Shown here one piece after another: positions 7,998 through 16,289 of a DNA stretch of 64,000 nt; position 1 is the first letter of the stretch; each line of letters starts with the position of its first letter. The stretch is from assembly GCA_964528055.1 (NCBI GenBank), contig CAZGQM010000006.1:169138-233137 (forward strand), given 5' to 3'. This DNA is from Geoanaerobacter sp964528055. GTDB taxonomy: Bacteria > Desulfobacterota > Desulfuromonadia > Geobacterales > DSM-12255. Below the pieces are notes generated by a model that saw nothing but the letters and a program-made list of their open reading frames with translations, did no database searches and was not told the origin of the DNA. The position numbers and the translations under genes are program-made.

Positions 7998-8518
7998 TGA
8001 CACCTTTCAAAGAACTGCAACAGATCAAAGGGATTGGTGAAATACTGGCAAAAAGGCTCTGTGATGCTGGTCTCGACTCATATGCAGCCATCACCAAAGC
8101 TGGTGAGCCTGGTTTGAAGGCGATAAAAGGGATAACTCCACGAGTACTCCAGTCAATCCTGGATCAGGCCTCTAAACTCCAGAAAGAGTCATCTGAGAGT
8201 AAATCGGAAAGGGTTGCAAAAGTTAAAGGCAACTGCCTGGCTCTACGCAATTCCATACAGACCATTGCCTCATCTGCCCGAGAACGACTGACTGAAAACC
8301 TGAAAGGCAAACCCGCGGAAAAACTTACAAGTACCCTTGTCCGCCTTATTGACACCCTGGATAAAGTTGAAGGAGTTGCCCATAAACGTGTCAAGCGCGC
8401 CGGTAAAGCAATCACCAAAGCTGAACAGAGAATAGAGAAACTGGCGGATGCCGGTCATAAAGAGTTGCGCAAAGGGCTCCTAAAAGCGCGGAAATCATTG
8501 AGACGGGCACTTGCATGA
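7994..8518 (+). CDS. Basic helix-hairpin-helix protein
   Basis: Residues 7-55 hold two helix-hairpin-helix-like units (LQQIKGIGEILAKRL and LKAIKGITPRVL), which bind DNA backbone non-specifically in many proteins. The remaining 120 residues are predicted helical and very rich in Lys, Arg and Ala, ending RKGLLKARKSLRRALA, like a histone-like tail. The gene overlaps its neighbours by 4 bases on both sides (ATGA), so translation is probably coupled. It starts with two Met codons, and either could be used. I do not recognise a named family. A nucleic-acid or polyanion (polyphosphate) binding role is inferred from its charge and context. Confidence 0.75.
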   Translation: MMTPFKELQQIKGIGEILAKRLCDAGLDSYAAITKAGEPGLKAIKGITPRVLQSILDQASKLQKESSESKSERVAKVKGNCLALRNSIQTIASSARERLTENLKGKPAEKLTSTLVRLIDTLDKVEGVAHKRVKRAGKAITKAEQRIEKLADAGHKELRKGLLKARKSLRRALA

Positions 8519-9204
8519 TCGTCCATCCTCATCACGAACAGTATATGGGCCGTCTCATCGCAGTGGAAGGTCTCGACGGCTCGGGCAAATCAACTCAGAT
8601 ATACCTGCTCAAACGATGGCTGGAAATGAAGGGGATCAAAGTCTTCTTTACCGAGTGGAATTCCTCCCTTTTGATCAAGAAGGCCACCAGTAAAGGGAAG
8701 AAACGCCAACTGTTGACCCCCACGACCTTCAGTCTCATACATTGCGCAGATTTTGCCGACCGATACGAACGTCAGATCCTGCCACTTCTCAAGGCCGGCT
8801 TTATCGTCCTCTGTGATCGGTACATCTACACTGCGTTTGCTCGTGACGCAGTACGCGGATGCCCAAAACCTTGGCTGCACAAACTATACAGCTTCGCCTG
8901 CCATCCTGATATGACCCTTTTCTTCAATACACCTTTACCGGTCGCCCTCAATCGTATTCTCGGTGGACGTCCACAGCTCAAATATCACGAGGCAGGTATG
9001 GACCTTGGGCTTTCCAGCGACCCATACGAAAGTTTCCGGCTCTTTCAAGGGAAAATTTACGAGGAGTATCTGGCAATGAAGCCACGTTTCAATTTTATCG
9101 AGATCAACGGCACACAGGCTATTGAAGAGCAGCAAAGCAAGGTGCGCGAGTTGATTTCCACAGCAATCGATCTGCCGCGATATCGTTGTCGGACACTGGG
9201 ATAG
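8515..9204 (+). CDS. P-loop kinase of the thymidylate-kinase class, copy 1
   Basis: The 229-residue protein has a dTMP-kinase-like fold. Its P-loop is intact: G19-LDGSGK25-S26-T. A D101-R102-Y103 motif follows a hydrophobic strand, where the dTMP kinase DR(Y/H) motif belongs, but the next residues are IYTAFARD instead of the usual Ser-containing thymidine-binding stretch. A GMDLGLS motif (161-167) stands where a LID region would be expected. It shares these features with the next gene, so the two form their own subfamily. The phosphoryl acceptor is unknown. Fold resemblance to PPK2 polyphosphate kinases, and the neighbouring CHAD and Ppx genes, make a nucleotide/polyphosphate role possible. 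The start overlaps the upstream stop. Confidence 0.8.
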   Translation: MIVHPHHEQYMGRLIAVEGLDGSGKSTQIYLLKRWLEMKGIKVFFTEWNSSLLIKKATSKGKKRQLLTPTTFSLIHCADFADRYERQILPLLKAGFIVLCDRYIYTAFARDAVRGCPKPWLHKLYSFACHPDMTLFFNTPLPVALNRILGGRPQLKYHEAGMDLGLSSDPYESFRLFQGKIYEEYLAMKPRFNFIEINGTQAIEEQQSKVRELISTAIDLPRYRCRTLG

Positions 9205-9212
9205 GATCATAT

Positions 9213-9893
9213 ATGAGGTTTTTTGCAGAAGGTATCGACGGAGTTGACCCGCAAACCTTGACAGGACGATTGATCGTCATCGAAGGTGCCGATGGTTCCG
9301 GACGCTCAACCCAGATCGACATTTTGCGTGATTACCTTGAAAACAAGGGGCATGCAACCGCCAACATGGGTTTACGACGTTCATCGCTCGTTTCCGAAGA
9401 GCTCAATCAGGCAAAGCAGGGGAATGTCCTAGGAGAGATCACCAGAAGTCTGTTTTATGCCACCGACTTTGCCGACCAGCTTGAGAATCGTATCATTCCG
9501 GCTCTGAAAGCGGGTTTTATTGTACTTGCAGATCGATACATCTACACCCTCATGGCAAGGGATATCGTCCGCGGTGCTGATCGAGAATGGGTCCGTTCCC
9601 TCTACGGCATAGCCCTTGTCCCCGATCTTGTCATCTATCTGAAGGTCAGCCCTTCACAACTGGTCGAACGGAATCTGCGCAAGAACTCAACCCTTGACTA
9701 TTGGGAATCTGGCATGGATCTCGGCCTTTCACGGGACGGCTTTGACAGTTTCATCCGTTATCAAAAACTCATCCAGAAAGAGTTTTCTCTCCTCCAGAAA
9801 CAGTACGGATTCATTACCATCAACGGGAATCTTTCCATTCGCGCAGTTGCCAGGGAAATCAGCACCAAGGTAACTGAAGTTCTCGGAGACTAA
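9213..9893 (+). CDS. P-loop kinase of the thymidylate-kinase class, copy 2, Walker A Lys replaced by Arg
   Basis: This 226-residue paralogue lies 8 bp after copy 1. It keeps the same framework: IEGADGSG, DRYIYT (D107-R108-Y109) and GMDLGLS (167-173). The invariant P-loop lysine is arginine (R31; codon CGC), giving GADGSGRST. In P-loop kinases this change usually cripples ATP binding or phosphoryl transfer, so the protein may be a regulatory or structural partner of copy 1, perhaps as a heterodimer. I chose the ATG with AGGA upstream over a TTG 27 bases earlier. The reading frame is otherwise intact, with no sign of decay. Confidence 0.78.
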   Translation: MRFFAEGIDGVDPQTLTGRLIVIEGADGSGRSTQIDILRDYLENKGHATANMGLRRSSLVSEELNQAKQGNVLGEITRSLFYATDFADQLENRIIPALKAGFIVLADRYIYTLMARDIVRGADREWVRSLYGIALVPDLVIYLKVSPSQLVERNLRKNSTLDYWESGMDLGLSRDGFDSFIRYQKLIQKEFSLLQKQYGFITINGNLSIRAVAREISTKVTEVLGD

Positions 9894-9897
9894 TGCC

Positions 9898-10278
9898 ATG
9901 GAGAAGAAAAAAAAGCCAGATGTTGAAGCCGTGGAATCCCTTTTATCAGAACTAAGATTTTTGCGAGCCACCATCCGAGAGGCTGGCGAGGCCTTTCTAT
10001 TGCGTACTGAGGGCCAAATTGAGAACCTTTCCAGCTACCTTAAAGGGATGTCGCCGAAAGAGAGTCGTCACATCAGCAGTACTTGGCTGAAAGAGGTTCG
10101 CGGCACAACATTCAAGCCGGCAAAGGGTCGATTCAAGGATCTGAAAAAAATAGACAATCTTTTGGATGAACTGAGCACTATTATCATCGAAAAGCAATCG
10201 GCCCTTACCCCGCCCCCCCGTAAAAAGAGACCGCCGCCCGAAACCAACCTTGCGGACGTCAGGGCAGATGCGTCATGA
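9898..10278 (+). CDS. Small basic protein of unknown function in the polyphosphate operon
   Basis: I do not recognise this 126-residue protein. It starts MEKKKKPDVE, has an amphipathic helical body (about 10-100) and ends in a Pro/Lys/Arg-rich stretch (PPPRKKRPPP) before an acidic end. No signal peptide, membrane segment or cysteine motif is visible. It is 4 bp downstream of the second kinase gene, and its stop overlaps the CHAD gene start by 4 bases. This argues for a coupled role with the CHAD protein. Basic clusters at both ends would suit contact with a polyanion; that is inference. Confidence 0.6.
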   Translation: MEKKKKPDVEAVESLLSELRFLRATIREAGEAFLLRTEGQIENLSSYLKGMSPKESRHISSTWLKEVRGTTFKPAKGRFKDLKKIDNLLDELSTIIIEKQSALTPPPRKKRPPPETNLADVRADAS

Positions 10279-11162
10279 TGTTGGTCACTGCAGATGCGCC
10301 ACTATGGATTGTATCCAGGGTCATGGTCAGGTCCCGGTGCGAAGAACTGATCTCTTATTGGAAGTTGGCAAATAGGACTTTCTCAGCAGGAGATATTCAC
10401 GACCTGAGGGTGTCGTCCCGAAGATTGCGTGAAGCAATTGCCCTGTTTGCAACTTGTTACCCAACAAAAAACCTCTCTCATGTTAAAGCAGAGGCAAAAT
10501 ATCTGACTAACCTCCTGGGGACAATGCGTAATACCGACGAAGCACTACTGTTTTTCACTCCCCTGCTCCCCTCACTGCCAGAAACGCTCGCCCCATCGCT
10601 TGTCAATTATCTCGATTTGTTGCAATATAAGCGCGTCAAGGAACACCGGTACCTTGAGCACCGCCTCAAAGAGCTGGATATACGCTTCATCCGCCGCGAA
10701 ACACAACGGGCGTTGAAAAGACCGTACCTTTTTGAATCCTCAGCGTATGACCCATTCATGCCCATCAGCCAGTTCTTCAGCGTCAAACTAATGGAGCGGG
10801 AGATCTTACTTCAGCAGCTCCTTCCAGACTCCCTCTGCGAGCAGAATAGTGCCGCGCTGCACCGACTTCGCATTGCATTGAAAAGATTTCGCTATGCGTT
10901 TGAACTCTCCGCACCCCTTATTGCTGATGGCTACAAGGCTCTTTATTCCGTCGTCAAGGGATTCCAGGAGACTCTCGGCAAGATCCATGACCTGGATGTC
11001 TTCATGGAACAGATACATGAGCAGAAATTTGAGCCGGAATGTTCCATTATCCTGTTAGAACTGGTTGCCTCAAGGCGCAGATCCTTGTTTGCCGATTTCC
11101 TCATCTTACATGACGCAGATCCCATTGACAAATTGGGCGAACGCGCGCGGGAACTCTTGTGA
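10275..11162 (+). CDS. CHAD domain protein
   Basis: CHAD domains are helical bundles with conserved basic residues that bind inorganic polyphosphate. This 295-residue protein shows the first signature at about 41-56 (H42-D-L-R45 with R49, R50, R52) and the repeated half near residues 195-211 (LHRLRIALKRFRYAFEL). It then has KIHDLDVFMEQ, typical of the second half. The whole protein is the domain, with no fused CYTH enzyme. It is overlapped by the upstream gene, and its own stop overlaps the GTG start of the Ppx/GppA gene. A role in holding or presenting polyphosphate to the neighbouring enzymes is a reasonable inference. Confidence 0.9.
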   Translation: MMLVTADAPLWIVSRVMVRSRCEELISYWKLANRTFSAGDIHDLRVSSRRLREAIALFATCYPTKNLSHVKAEAKYLTNLLGTMRNTDEALLFFTPLLPSLPETLAPSLVNYLDLLQYKRVKEHRYLEHRLKELDIRFIRRETQRALKRPYLFESSAYDPFMPISQFFSVKLMEREILLQQLLPDSLCEQNSAALHRLRIALKRFRYAFELSAPLIADGYKALYSVVKGFQETLGKIHDLDVFMEQIHEQKFEPECSIILLELVASRRRSLFADFLILHDADPIDKLGERARELL

Positions 11163-12739
11163 CTAAAAATCGTCTTGCCGCTATCGATATCGGAACCAAC
11201 TCAATACGCAGCATTGTAGTGGAAGTTAAACAGAATGGCGAATTTCGTATTCTTGATGATGAAAAAGTCGCAGTGCGTCTTGGAGAGGGACTCAATGAAC
11301 TAGGTTCGATCATCCCGGCCGCTCAGGAAAGAGCTATAGACGCCCTGATACGATTGAAGAAAATCATTGACGGGTACGGAGTTCTCGCTATCGAGGCTGT
11401 AGCAACAAGCGCAGTCCGAAAAGCAGCGAATGGTGCTGAATTTGTCAGAAAGATCAAGGAAGCGGTTGACCTGAATGTGCAAATCATTACTGGAGAGGCG
11501 GAAGCTGAACTGGCAGCGCTGAGTGCCTTTAACAATTTTGAAATGGAGAACTTGCGCTTTCTCCTTGCCGATATCGGAGGTGGCAGTCTCGAACTGGTCT
11601 CAACCGTTGGCCATCATACTGAACAGGTTGTCTCCCTTGACCTCGGCGCAGTCTACCTGACAGATCTGTTTCTCAGGAATGATCCAGTCACAAACCAGGA
11701 GATCCAGGATCTGAGAAGATATATCCGCAAGACGCTCAAAACAGCGTTCACCGAAGAGCGCCCCATTATCCAGGGGTTGATAGGGTCCGGTGGAACCGTG
11801 ACTGCCATCGCAGCCATGACAATGGCTGTTCGCAAGGAGGGTTACGAATCGGTACACGGATATGAACTCCTCCGCTCCGATGTTGTCCATCTCCACGCCA
11901 TGCTGGTTCGTAAATCGATGAAAGAGCGCCGTGAAATTCCAGGGCTCAATCCTGACCGGGCTGATATCATTATTGCAGGAATCACCGTGATCGACGAGAT
12001 TATGGATTTTTTTCAGGCAAACCTGTTACGAGTCAATGAGCGAGGAATCCGTGAAGGGTTGATCCTGAGGGCCATAAAAAAGCATGGATTGATGCGAGTA
12101 CAGAAGTCGTCCCGATCCTGGCAGTCTTCAGTCATGGAGTTCGCCAAATCATGCCATTATGACGAACAACACTCTCTCCATGTTGCCCGGTTGGCTATCG
12201 AAATCTGCAAAGTACTGGGGACAGTCATCAAGATGGGAGAGACCGAACTGCGTCTGCTTGAAGCAGCAGCTGTTCTGCATGATATTGGTTACTTCATCAA
12301 CTATTCCAGCCATCATAAACACTCCTACCACCTGATCCGCCATGCCGACCTCATCGGCTTTACCCCAAGGGAGCGTGAACTGGTCGCCCAGATTGCACGC
12401 TATCACCGAAAGGCGCTCCCCAAGAAAAAACATGAGCAGTACATCCGGCTCTCACCAGATGACCGGCTGCTTGTTGCCCGCCTTGGCGGGATCCTGCGCC
12501 TGGCCGACGGCCTTGACAGACGGCGCAACTCGCTGGTATCAGAGATTGAGTGCCTTATCTCCCCCTCTAAATTCGTCATACGACTTTCAGGGACTGACGA
12601 TCTCTCGGTGGAGCTCTTCGGTGCCAAAGCAAAGGGAGATCTATTCCAGGAGGCATTTCAACTCAATCTCATCCTGGAAGCCAACGTCGTCACCTCTCCT
12701 GCCGCTGCATCGACTTCTCCCGTGGGAGAAACGCAATAA
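11159..12739 (+). CDS. ppx: Ppx/GppA exopolyphosphatase / guanosine pentaphosphatase with HD domain
   Basis: The 526-residue protein starts at a GTG overlapping the CHAD stop. Residues 1-310 form the actin-like (ASKHA) Ppx/GppA unit, with phosphate loops AIDIGTNSIR (8-17) and LADIGGGSLELV (136-147), the acidic EAEAE region at 113-117 and GSGGTVTAIA (209-218). Residues about 320-510 form an HD-type domain: HSLHVARLA near 338-346 and the H374-D375 pair in AAAVLHDIGYF. It should release phosphate from polyphosphate ends or convert pppGpp to ppGpp. The family alone does not separate the two activities, but the CHAD neighbour favours polyphosphate. It closes the operon, and no strong terminator is visible after it. 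Confidence 0.93.
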   Translation: MTKNRLAAIDIGTNSIRSIVVEVKQNGEFRILDDEKVAVRLGEGLNELGSIIPAAQERAIDALIRLKKIIDGYGVLAIEAVATSAVRKAANGAEFVRKIKEAVDLNVQIITGEAEAELAALSAFNNFEMENLRFLLADIGGGSLELVSTVGHHTEQVVSLDLGAVYLTDLFLRNDPVTNQEIQDLRRYIRKTLKTAFTEERPIIQGLIGSGGTVTAIAAMTMAVRKEGYESVHGYELLRSDVVHLHAMLVRKSMKERREIPGLNPDRADIIIAGITVIDEIMDFFQANLLRVNERGIREGLILRAIKKHGLMRVQKSSRSWQSSVMEFAKSCHYDEQHSLHVARLAIEICKVLGTVIKMGETELRLLEAAAVLHDIGYFINYSSHHKHSYHLIRHADLIGFTPRERELVAQIARYHRKALPKKKHEQYIRLSPDDRLLVARLGGILRLADGLDRRRNSLVSEIECLISPSKFVIRLSGTDDLSVELFGAKAKGDLFQEAFQLNLILEANVVTSPAAASTSPVGETQ

Positions 12740-12852
12740 CAACAGATTCCGCAACAAGAAGAATTTGCATACATTTTTTAATTCCGCCACATGATTGCAA
12801 TATTGATCAGGTAGTCTTACTTCAAGAGTGCTACTACAAGGAGGTTCTCACA

Positions 12853-13044
12853 ATGAAAGTGATGCCTAATGGTGATTACTATGTCTGGTACTGTGACTGG
12901 TGTGACAGCAAAAACCTGACAATTTGGACAAAGATTGATACAGGTAAGTTCTTTTGTGCAGCATGTCAACGTGAATTCAGCGTCGAGTCAGACGGCCACA
13001 TTCATCACTCAGAGAGTTGCGAATTACTGCTGCAGGCTGTTTAA
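12853..13044 (+). CDS. Small zinc-ribbon-like protein
   Basis: This 63-residue protein has two CxxC pairs, C19-DW-C22 and C38-AA-C41, spaced like a zinc ribbon, and a His/Cys-containing tail. The start is well supported by an AAGGAGG Shine-Dalgarno. I do not recognise a named family. It stands alone between the Ppx gene and the convergent phoU, 113 bp from the former, so it may have its own promoter. It could bind nucleic acid or a protein partner; nothing in the sequence decides. Confidence 0.65.
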   Translation: MKVMPNGDYYVWYCDWCDSKNLTIWTKIDTGKFFCAACQREFSVESDGHIHHSESCELLLQAV

Positions 13045-13149
13045 ATACCTGCTCCTACAATTGAATAACAACTCGCGGGCAGGCATAGGCACCAGATACT
13101 TTCTGGCAACAGTGTCTGTTTTTGTTTATAAATCTGGTAGATAAGCCGG

Positions 13150-13824
13150 TCAACTGACAGAAGTATGGCGAATATCCTTGCCGTTCACCATGAAGATCAC
13201 CATTTCCGCAATGTTGGTGGCATGGTCTGAAATCCGCTCTAGGCATTTAGCAATATTGCTAATGTTAATTGACCTCGATATGGTTTTCGGATCCTCAAAC
13301 ATAAACGTCAGAAGTTCCCGTTGTATCTGCTCGAATAATGCATCGATATATTCATCATCTCTGCATACCTTGAGTGCCAGTTCCGCATTCCCTTCAACAA
13401 AGGCATCAAGCGCCTCCTTGACCATCACGCCGGCCCATCGCGCCATCCGGGGGATGTCGACATACGGTTTGAGTGGAGGTTCATCATTCAATTCTTTAGT
13501 CCTTTTGCCGATATTGCAGCACTGATCGCCAATCCGCTCCAGGTCTGTAACAATCTTTAAGGCCAACGTAATGAACCTAAGATCGCGGGCAGCAGGTTGA
13601 CGCATAGCCAAAACTTCGAGACATTTTTCATCGATCTCCATCTCCATGCGATTAATCTCATGATCATAGGCTATCACCCGATCAGCCAGGGACGAATCAC
13701 GCTCCAGCAAGGCAGAGACGGCATCAATGAGCATTTTTTCGACCTTGCCTCCCATCTCAAGAAGTTTGGAGCGGATTTCGTTCAGATCAGTATCGAATTG
13801 CCGGTGCAGATGTTGCCTGTCCAT
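13150..13824 (-). CDS. phoU: Phosphate transport regulator PhoU
   Basis: PhoU (224 residues) links the Pst transporter to PhoR and represses the Pho response when phosphate is plentiful. The two three-helix repeats are visible. Each has the metal-binding E/D-rich signature: about residues 55-65 (DHEINRMEMEIDE) and the second repeat near DEYIDALFEQ. The length is normal for the family. It is the last gene of the pst operon, 57 bp after pstB, as in most bacteria. It converges with the small zinc-ribbon gene. Confidence 0.96.
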   Translation of the reverse strand: MDRQHLHRQFDTDLNEIRSKLLEMGGKVEKMLIDAVSALLERDSSLADRVIAYDHEINRMEMEIDEKCLEVLAMRQPAARDLRFITLALKIVTDLERIGDQCCNIGKRTKELNDEPPLKPYVDIPRMARWAGVMVKEALDAFVEGNAELALKVCRDDEYIDALFEQIQRELLTFMFEDPKTISRSINISNIAKCLERISDHATNIAEMVIFMVNGKDIRHTSVS

Positions 13825-13881
13825 GTGGGCCCCTTCAGTACACAGCCGAATGCTGTAGTGATTTCAACTGCAAATGTAGAT

Positions 13882-14664
13882 TTACCCAAAGCGACCGGTA
13901 ATGTAATCCTCTGTATGGCTCTTGTCCGGATTGGTGAATATTCTCCGAGTGGTATTGAACTCGACCAGTTCGCCCATATACATAAACGCGGTATGGTCGG
14001 AGACCCGGGCAGCCTGCTGCATATTGTGGGTTACAATGACTACTGTGAAGCGTTCCTTTAACTGATTGATCAACTCCTCTATCTTGGCTGTGGCAAGGGG
14101 GTCGAGGGCGGAACATGGTTCGTCCATCAGGATCACCTCTGGATTGACGGCAATGGCCCGTGCAATACAAACGCGTTGCGCCTGTCCACCTGAAAGGCCC
14201 AGGGCCGATTCATGAAGCCGATCCTTTACCTCCTCCCAGATGGCAGCCCCCCGCAGGCTTTTTTCAACCGTTTCGTCAAGTATGGTCTTGTCCCTGATCC
14301 CCGCAATACGTAAACCAAAAATAATATTCTCATAGATTGACTTCGGAAAGGGGTTTGACTGCTGGAATACCATCCCGACCCTGCGTCTGAGATTGATGAC
14401 ATCCATCTCCGACGAGTTGATCTCATCATCGTCAATCTTTATGCTTCCTTCGACGCGAACTGAATCAATCAGGTCATTCATCCGGTTGAGACACCTTAAC
14501 AACGTCGACTTCCCACAACCGGAAGGCCCGATAAACGCCGTTACCTGTTTACGCAGAATATTGAGATTGATCCCCTTAAGGGCCTGCGTATCACCATAAT
14601 AGAGATCCAGATTACTGATTTTCAGCACATGGTCTGTACCTGTCGGCATGGTAGTTTCTTCCAT
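13882..14664 (-). CDS. pstB: Phosphate ABC transporter ATP-binding protein PstB
   Basis: This 260-residue ATPase drives high-affinity phosphate import. Walker A is G46-PSGCGK-S53-T54, the ABC signature is LSGGQ at 157-161, and Walker B is VILMDEP at 177-183 followed by the PstB-typical CSALDP. A switch histidine follows in VTHNMQQA. GGAG precedes the start. It lies between pstA and phoU and completes the transporter with PstA, PstC and PstS. Confidence 0.97.
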   Translation of the reverse strand: MEETTMPTGTDHVLKISNLDLYYGDTQALKGINLNILRKQVTAFIGPSGCGKSTLLRCLNRMNDLIDSVRVEGSIKIDDDEINSSEMDVINLRRRVGMVFQQSNPFPKSIYENIIFGLRIAGIRDKTILDETVEKSLRGAAIWEEVKDRLHESALGLSGGQAQRVCIARAIAVNPEVILMDEPCSALDPLATAKIEELINQLKERFTVVIVTHNMQQAARVSDHTAFMYMGELVEFNTTRRIFTNPDKSHTEDYITGRFG

Positions 14665-14689
14665 GAATTCACTTCTCCAGAAATAATGG

Positions 14690-16279
14690 TTAAAAGGTAC
14701 GCGAGGTGTATCGTTTCTTCATTTGCGTTCGCAGATAAATGGCGGCACTGGACGCAACTACTACTATGGCAAGCAGCAAAAGTGTGGTCACAAAGACCAT
14801 TGGTTTGGCAGCTTCAACGTTTGGAGACTGGAAACCGACGTCGAATATATGGAACCCAAGGTGCATGAACTTGCGATCTACGTGGAAGAAGGGGAAGAGA
14901 CCATCAATGGGCAAGGTCGGAGCCATTTTGACAACCCCCACCAGCATCAGCGGGGCAACTTCCCCCGCAGCCCGGGCCATGGAAAGAATCATACCAGTCA
15001 TAATGCCTGGCGTTGCCATCGGTAGAAGTATCCGGGTCAAGGTTTGAAACTTGGTGGCGCCCATGGCAAGCGAACCCTCACGAATCCCTTTTGGGATGGC
15101 CGCCAGAGATTCCTCGGAAGCAACAATCACCACAGGAACAGTCAAAAGAGCCAGAGTCAGGCTGGCCCAGAGAATGCCTCCAGTACCAAAAGTAGGAGTC
15201 GGTAGGCGTTCGGGGAAGAAGAGGCCGTCGATTCCTGATCCGAGGCCATACACAAAAAAACCGAGACCAAATACTCCATAAACTATGGAAGGAACCCCTG
15301 CCAGGTTGTTGACTGCGATCCGCACCAAGCGTACTAAAAGCCCTTCTCGAGCATACTCCCTGAGATACACCGCAGCTATGACCCCGAATGGGAGAGAAAA
15401 AAGACTCATAAGGAGTACCATCAGCACCGTGCCAAAAATTGCCGGAAACAACCCACCTTCGGTATTCGACTCACGTGGCTCATCGAAAAGCAGTTCCCAT
15501 AGCTTGACTGAGTAATAGGAGGCCTTGGACCAGAACGACATAGTGTTGGGACGATACCCACGCACAATCTGTACAAGAGGTATCTCCTTTTCACTACCAC
15601 TTACATCGGTGACGGTAACGGTAAAACGCTGCAGATCAGTAACCTGAGCGGTCAGCTTTTCAGAAAGCCCGGTGAATGACTGAAGAATCGCCTGTCTTTG
15701 GGCAGTGAGCAGAGCGATTTCGGCTGCATTGGTAACTTTATCTCGATAGGAAAGTCTGTCTATTTTCAAGCGGAGCTGCTCGGACTGATAGTTCAGCGCG
15801 GTCATCTCCTGCTTCAGAGCCCTGTTTCCCTCCTCTATCTCAAGAACACGATCATGTGCCGAGATGAACCGCGACCACGATTCACCACCCTCCGGTAACT
15901 GCAACCCTTCAATACTGAATTTGGAGAGAAAGCCGAAAAAGTTGCCATGCTCCCTACGCTCCAAAACGATTGCATCAGGGGGATAGGACAAGGTCTGTAT
16001 CTCGCTGCGGTCGACCCAGCGGAAATCCTGTCCATAGAGATCGCGATTGCCAACCTTGAACTGCAACCTCGCTATCTGCCCCTTCTCCTTGCCGGAAATC
16101 TCGCCAAGCAGTGCTGATCCATCCTTCAATGCTCCCTTGGCAACATTCGATGGCCAGAAAAAACCCAAACCGTTCACCATGACAACGCCGACAAGTATCA
16201 TCGTCATAAGCAGCGTGACCGATAGAGCGGCTGCCGTGACAAATACCTGAGGTTCACCTTTTTTCCAGAAATTGTTCAT
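14690..16279 (-). CDS. pstA: Phosphate ABC transporter permease PstA, long form
   Basis: At 529 residues it is far longer than the roughly 300-residue E. coli PstA. One N-terminal membrane helix (about 14-38) is followed by an insert of about 220 residues containing a predicted coiled coil (about 140-205; many Glu/Gln/Leu heptads). The six-helix permease domain fills about 285-520, with the ABC-coupling loop near EESLAAIPKGIREGSLAMGAT. Long PstA and PstC forms are also known in Pseudomonas, so the insert is not unique. It probably lies outside the membrane and may contact PstS. It starts 10 bp after the pstC stop. Confidence 0.93.
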   Translation of the reverse strand: MNNFWKKGEPQVFVTAAALSVTLLMTMILVGVVMVNGLGFFWPSNVAKGALKDGSALLGEISGKEKGQIARLQFKVGNRDLYGQDFRWVDRSEIQTLSYPPDAIVLERREHGNFFGFLSKFSIEGLQLPEGGESWSRFISAHDRVLEIEEGNRALKQEMTALNYQSEQLRLKIDRLSYRDKVTNAAEIALLTAQRQAILQSFTGLSEKLTAQVTDLQRFTVTVTDVSGSEKEIPLVQIVRGYRPNTMSFWSKASYYSVKLWELLFDEPRESNTEGGLFPAIFGTVLMVLLMSLFSLPFGVIAAVYLREYAREGLLVRLVRIAVNNLAGVPSIVYGVFGLGFFVYGLGSGIDGLFFPERLPTPTFGTGGILWASLTLALLTVPVVIVASEESLAAIPKGIREGSLAMGATKFQTLTRILLPMATPGIMTGMILSMARAAGEVAPLMLVGVVKMAPTLPIDGLFPFFHVDRKFMHLGFHIFDVGFQSPNVEAAKPMVFVTTLLLLAIVVVASSAAIYLRTQMKKRYTSRTF

Positions 16280-16289
16280 GGTCTATCCC

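Noticed and set aside
13070..13149. Terminator between the small zinc-ribbon gene and phoU
   Set aside because: Only weak 5-bp stems (AACAG/CTGTT and CCAGA/TCTGG) are present; the T-run after the first is suggestive but the stem is too short to call.
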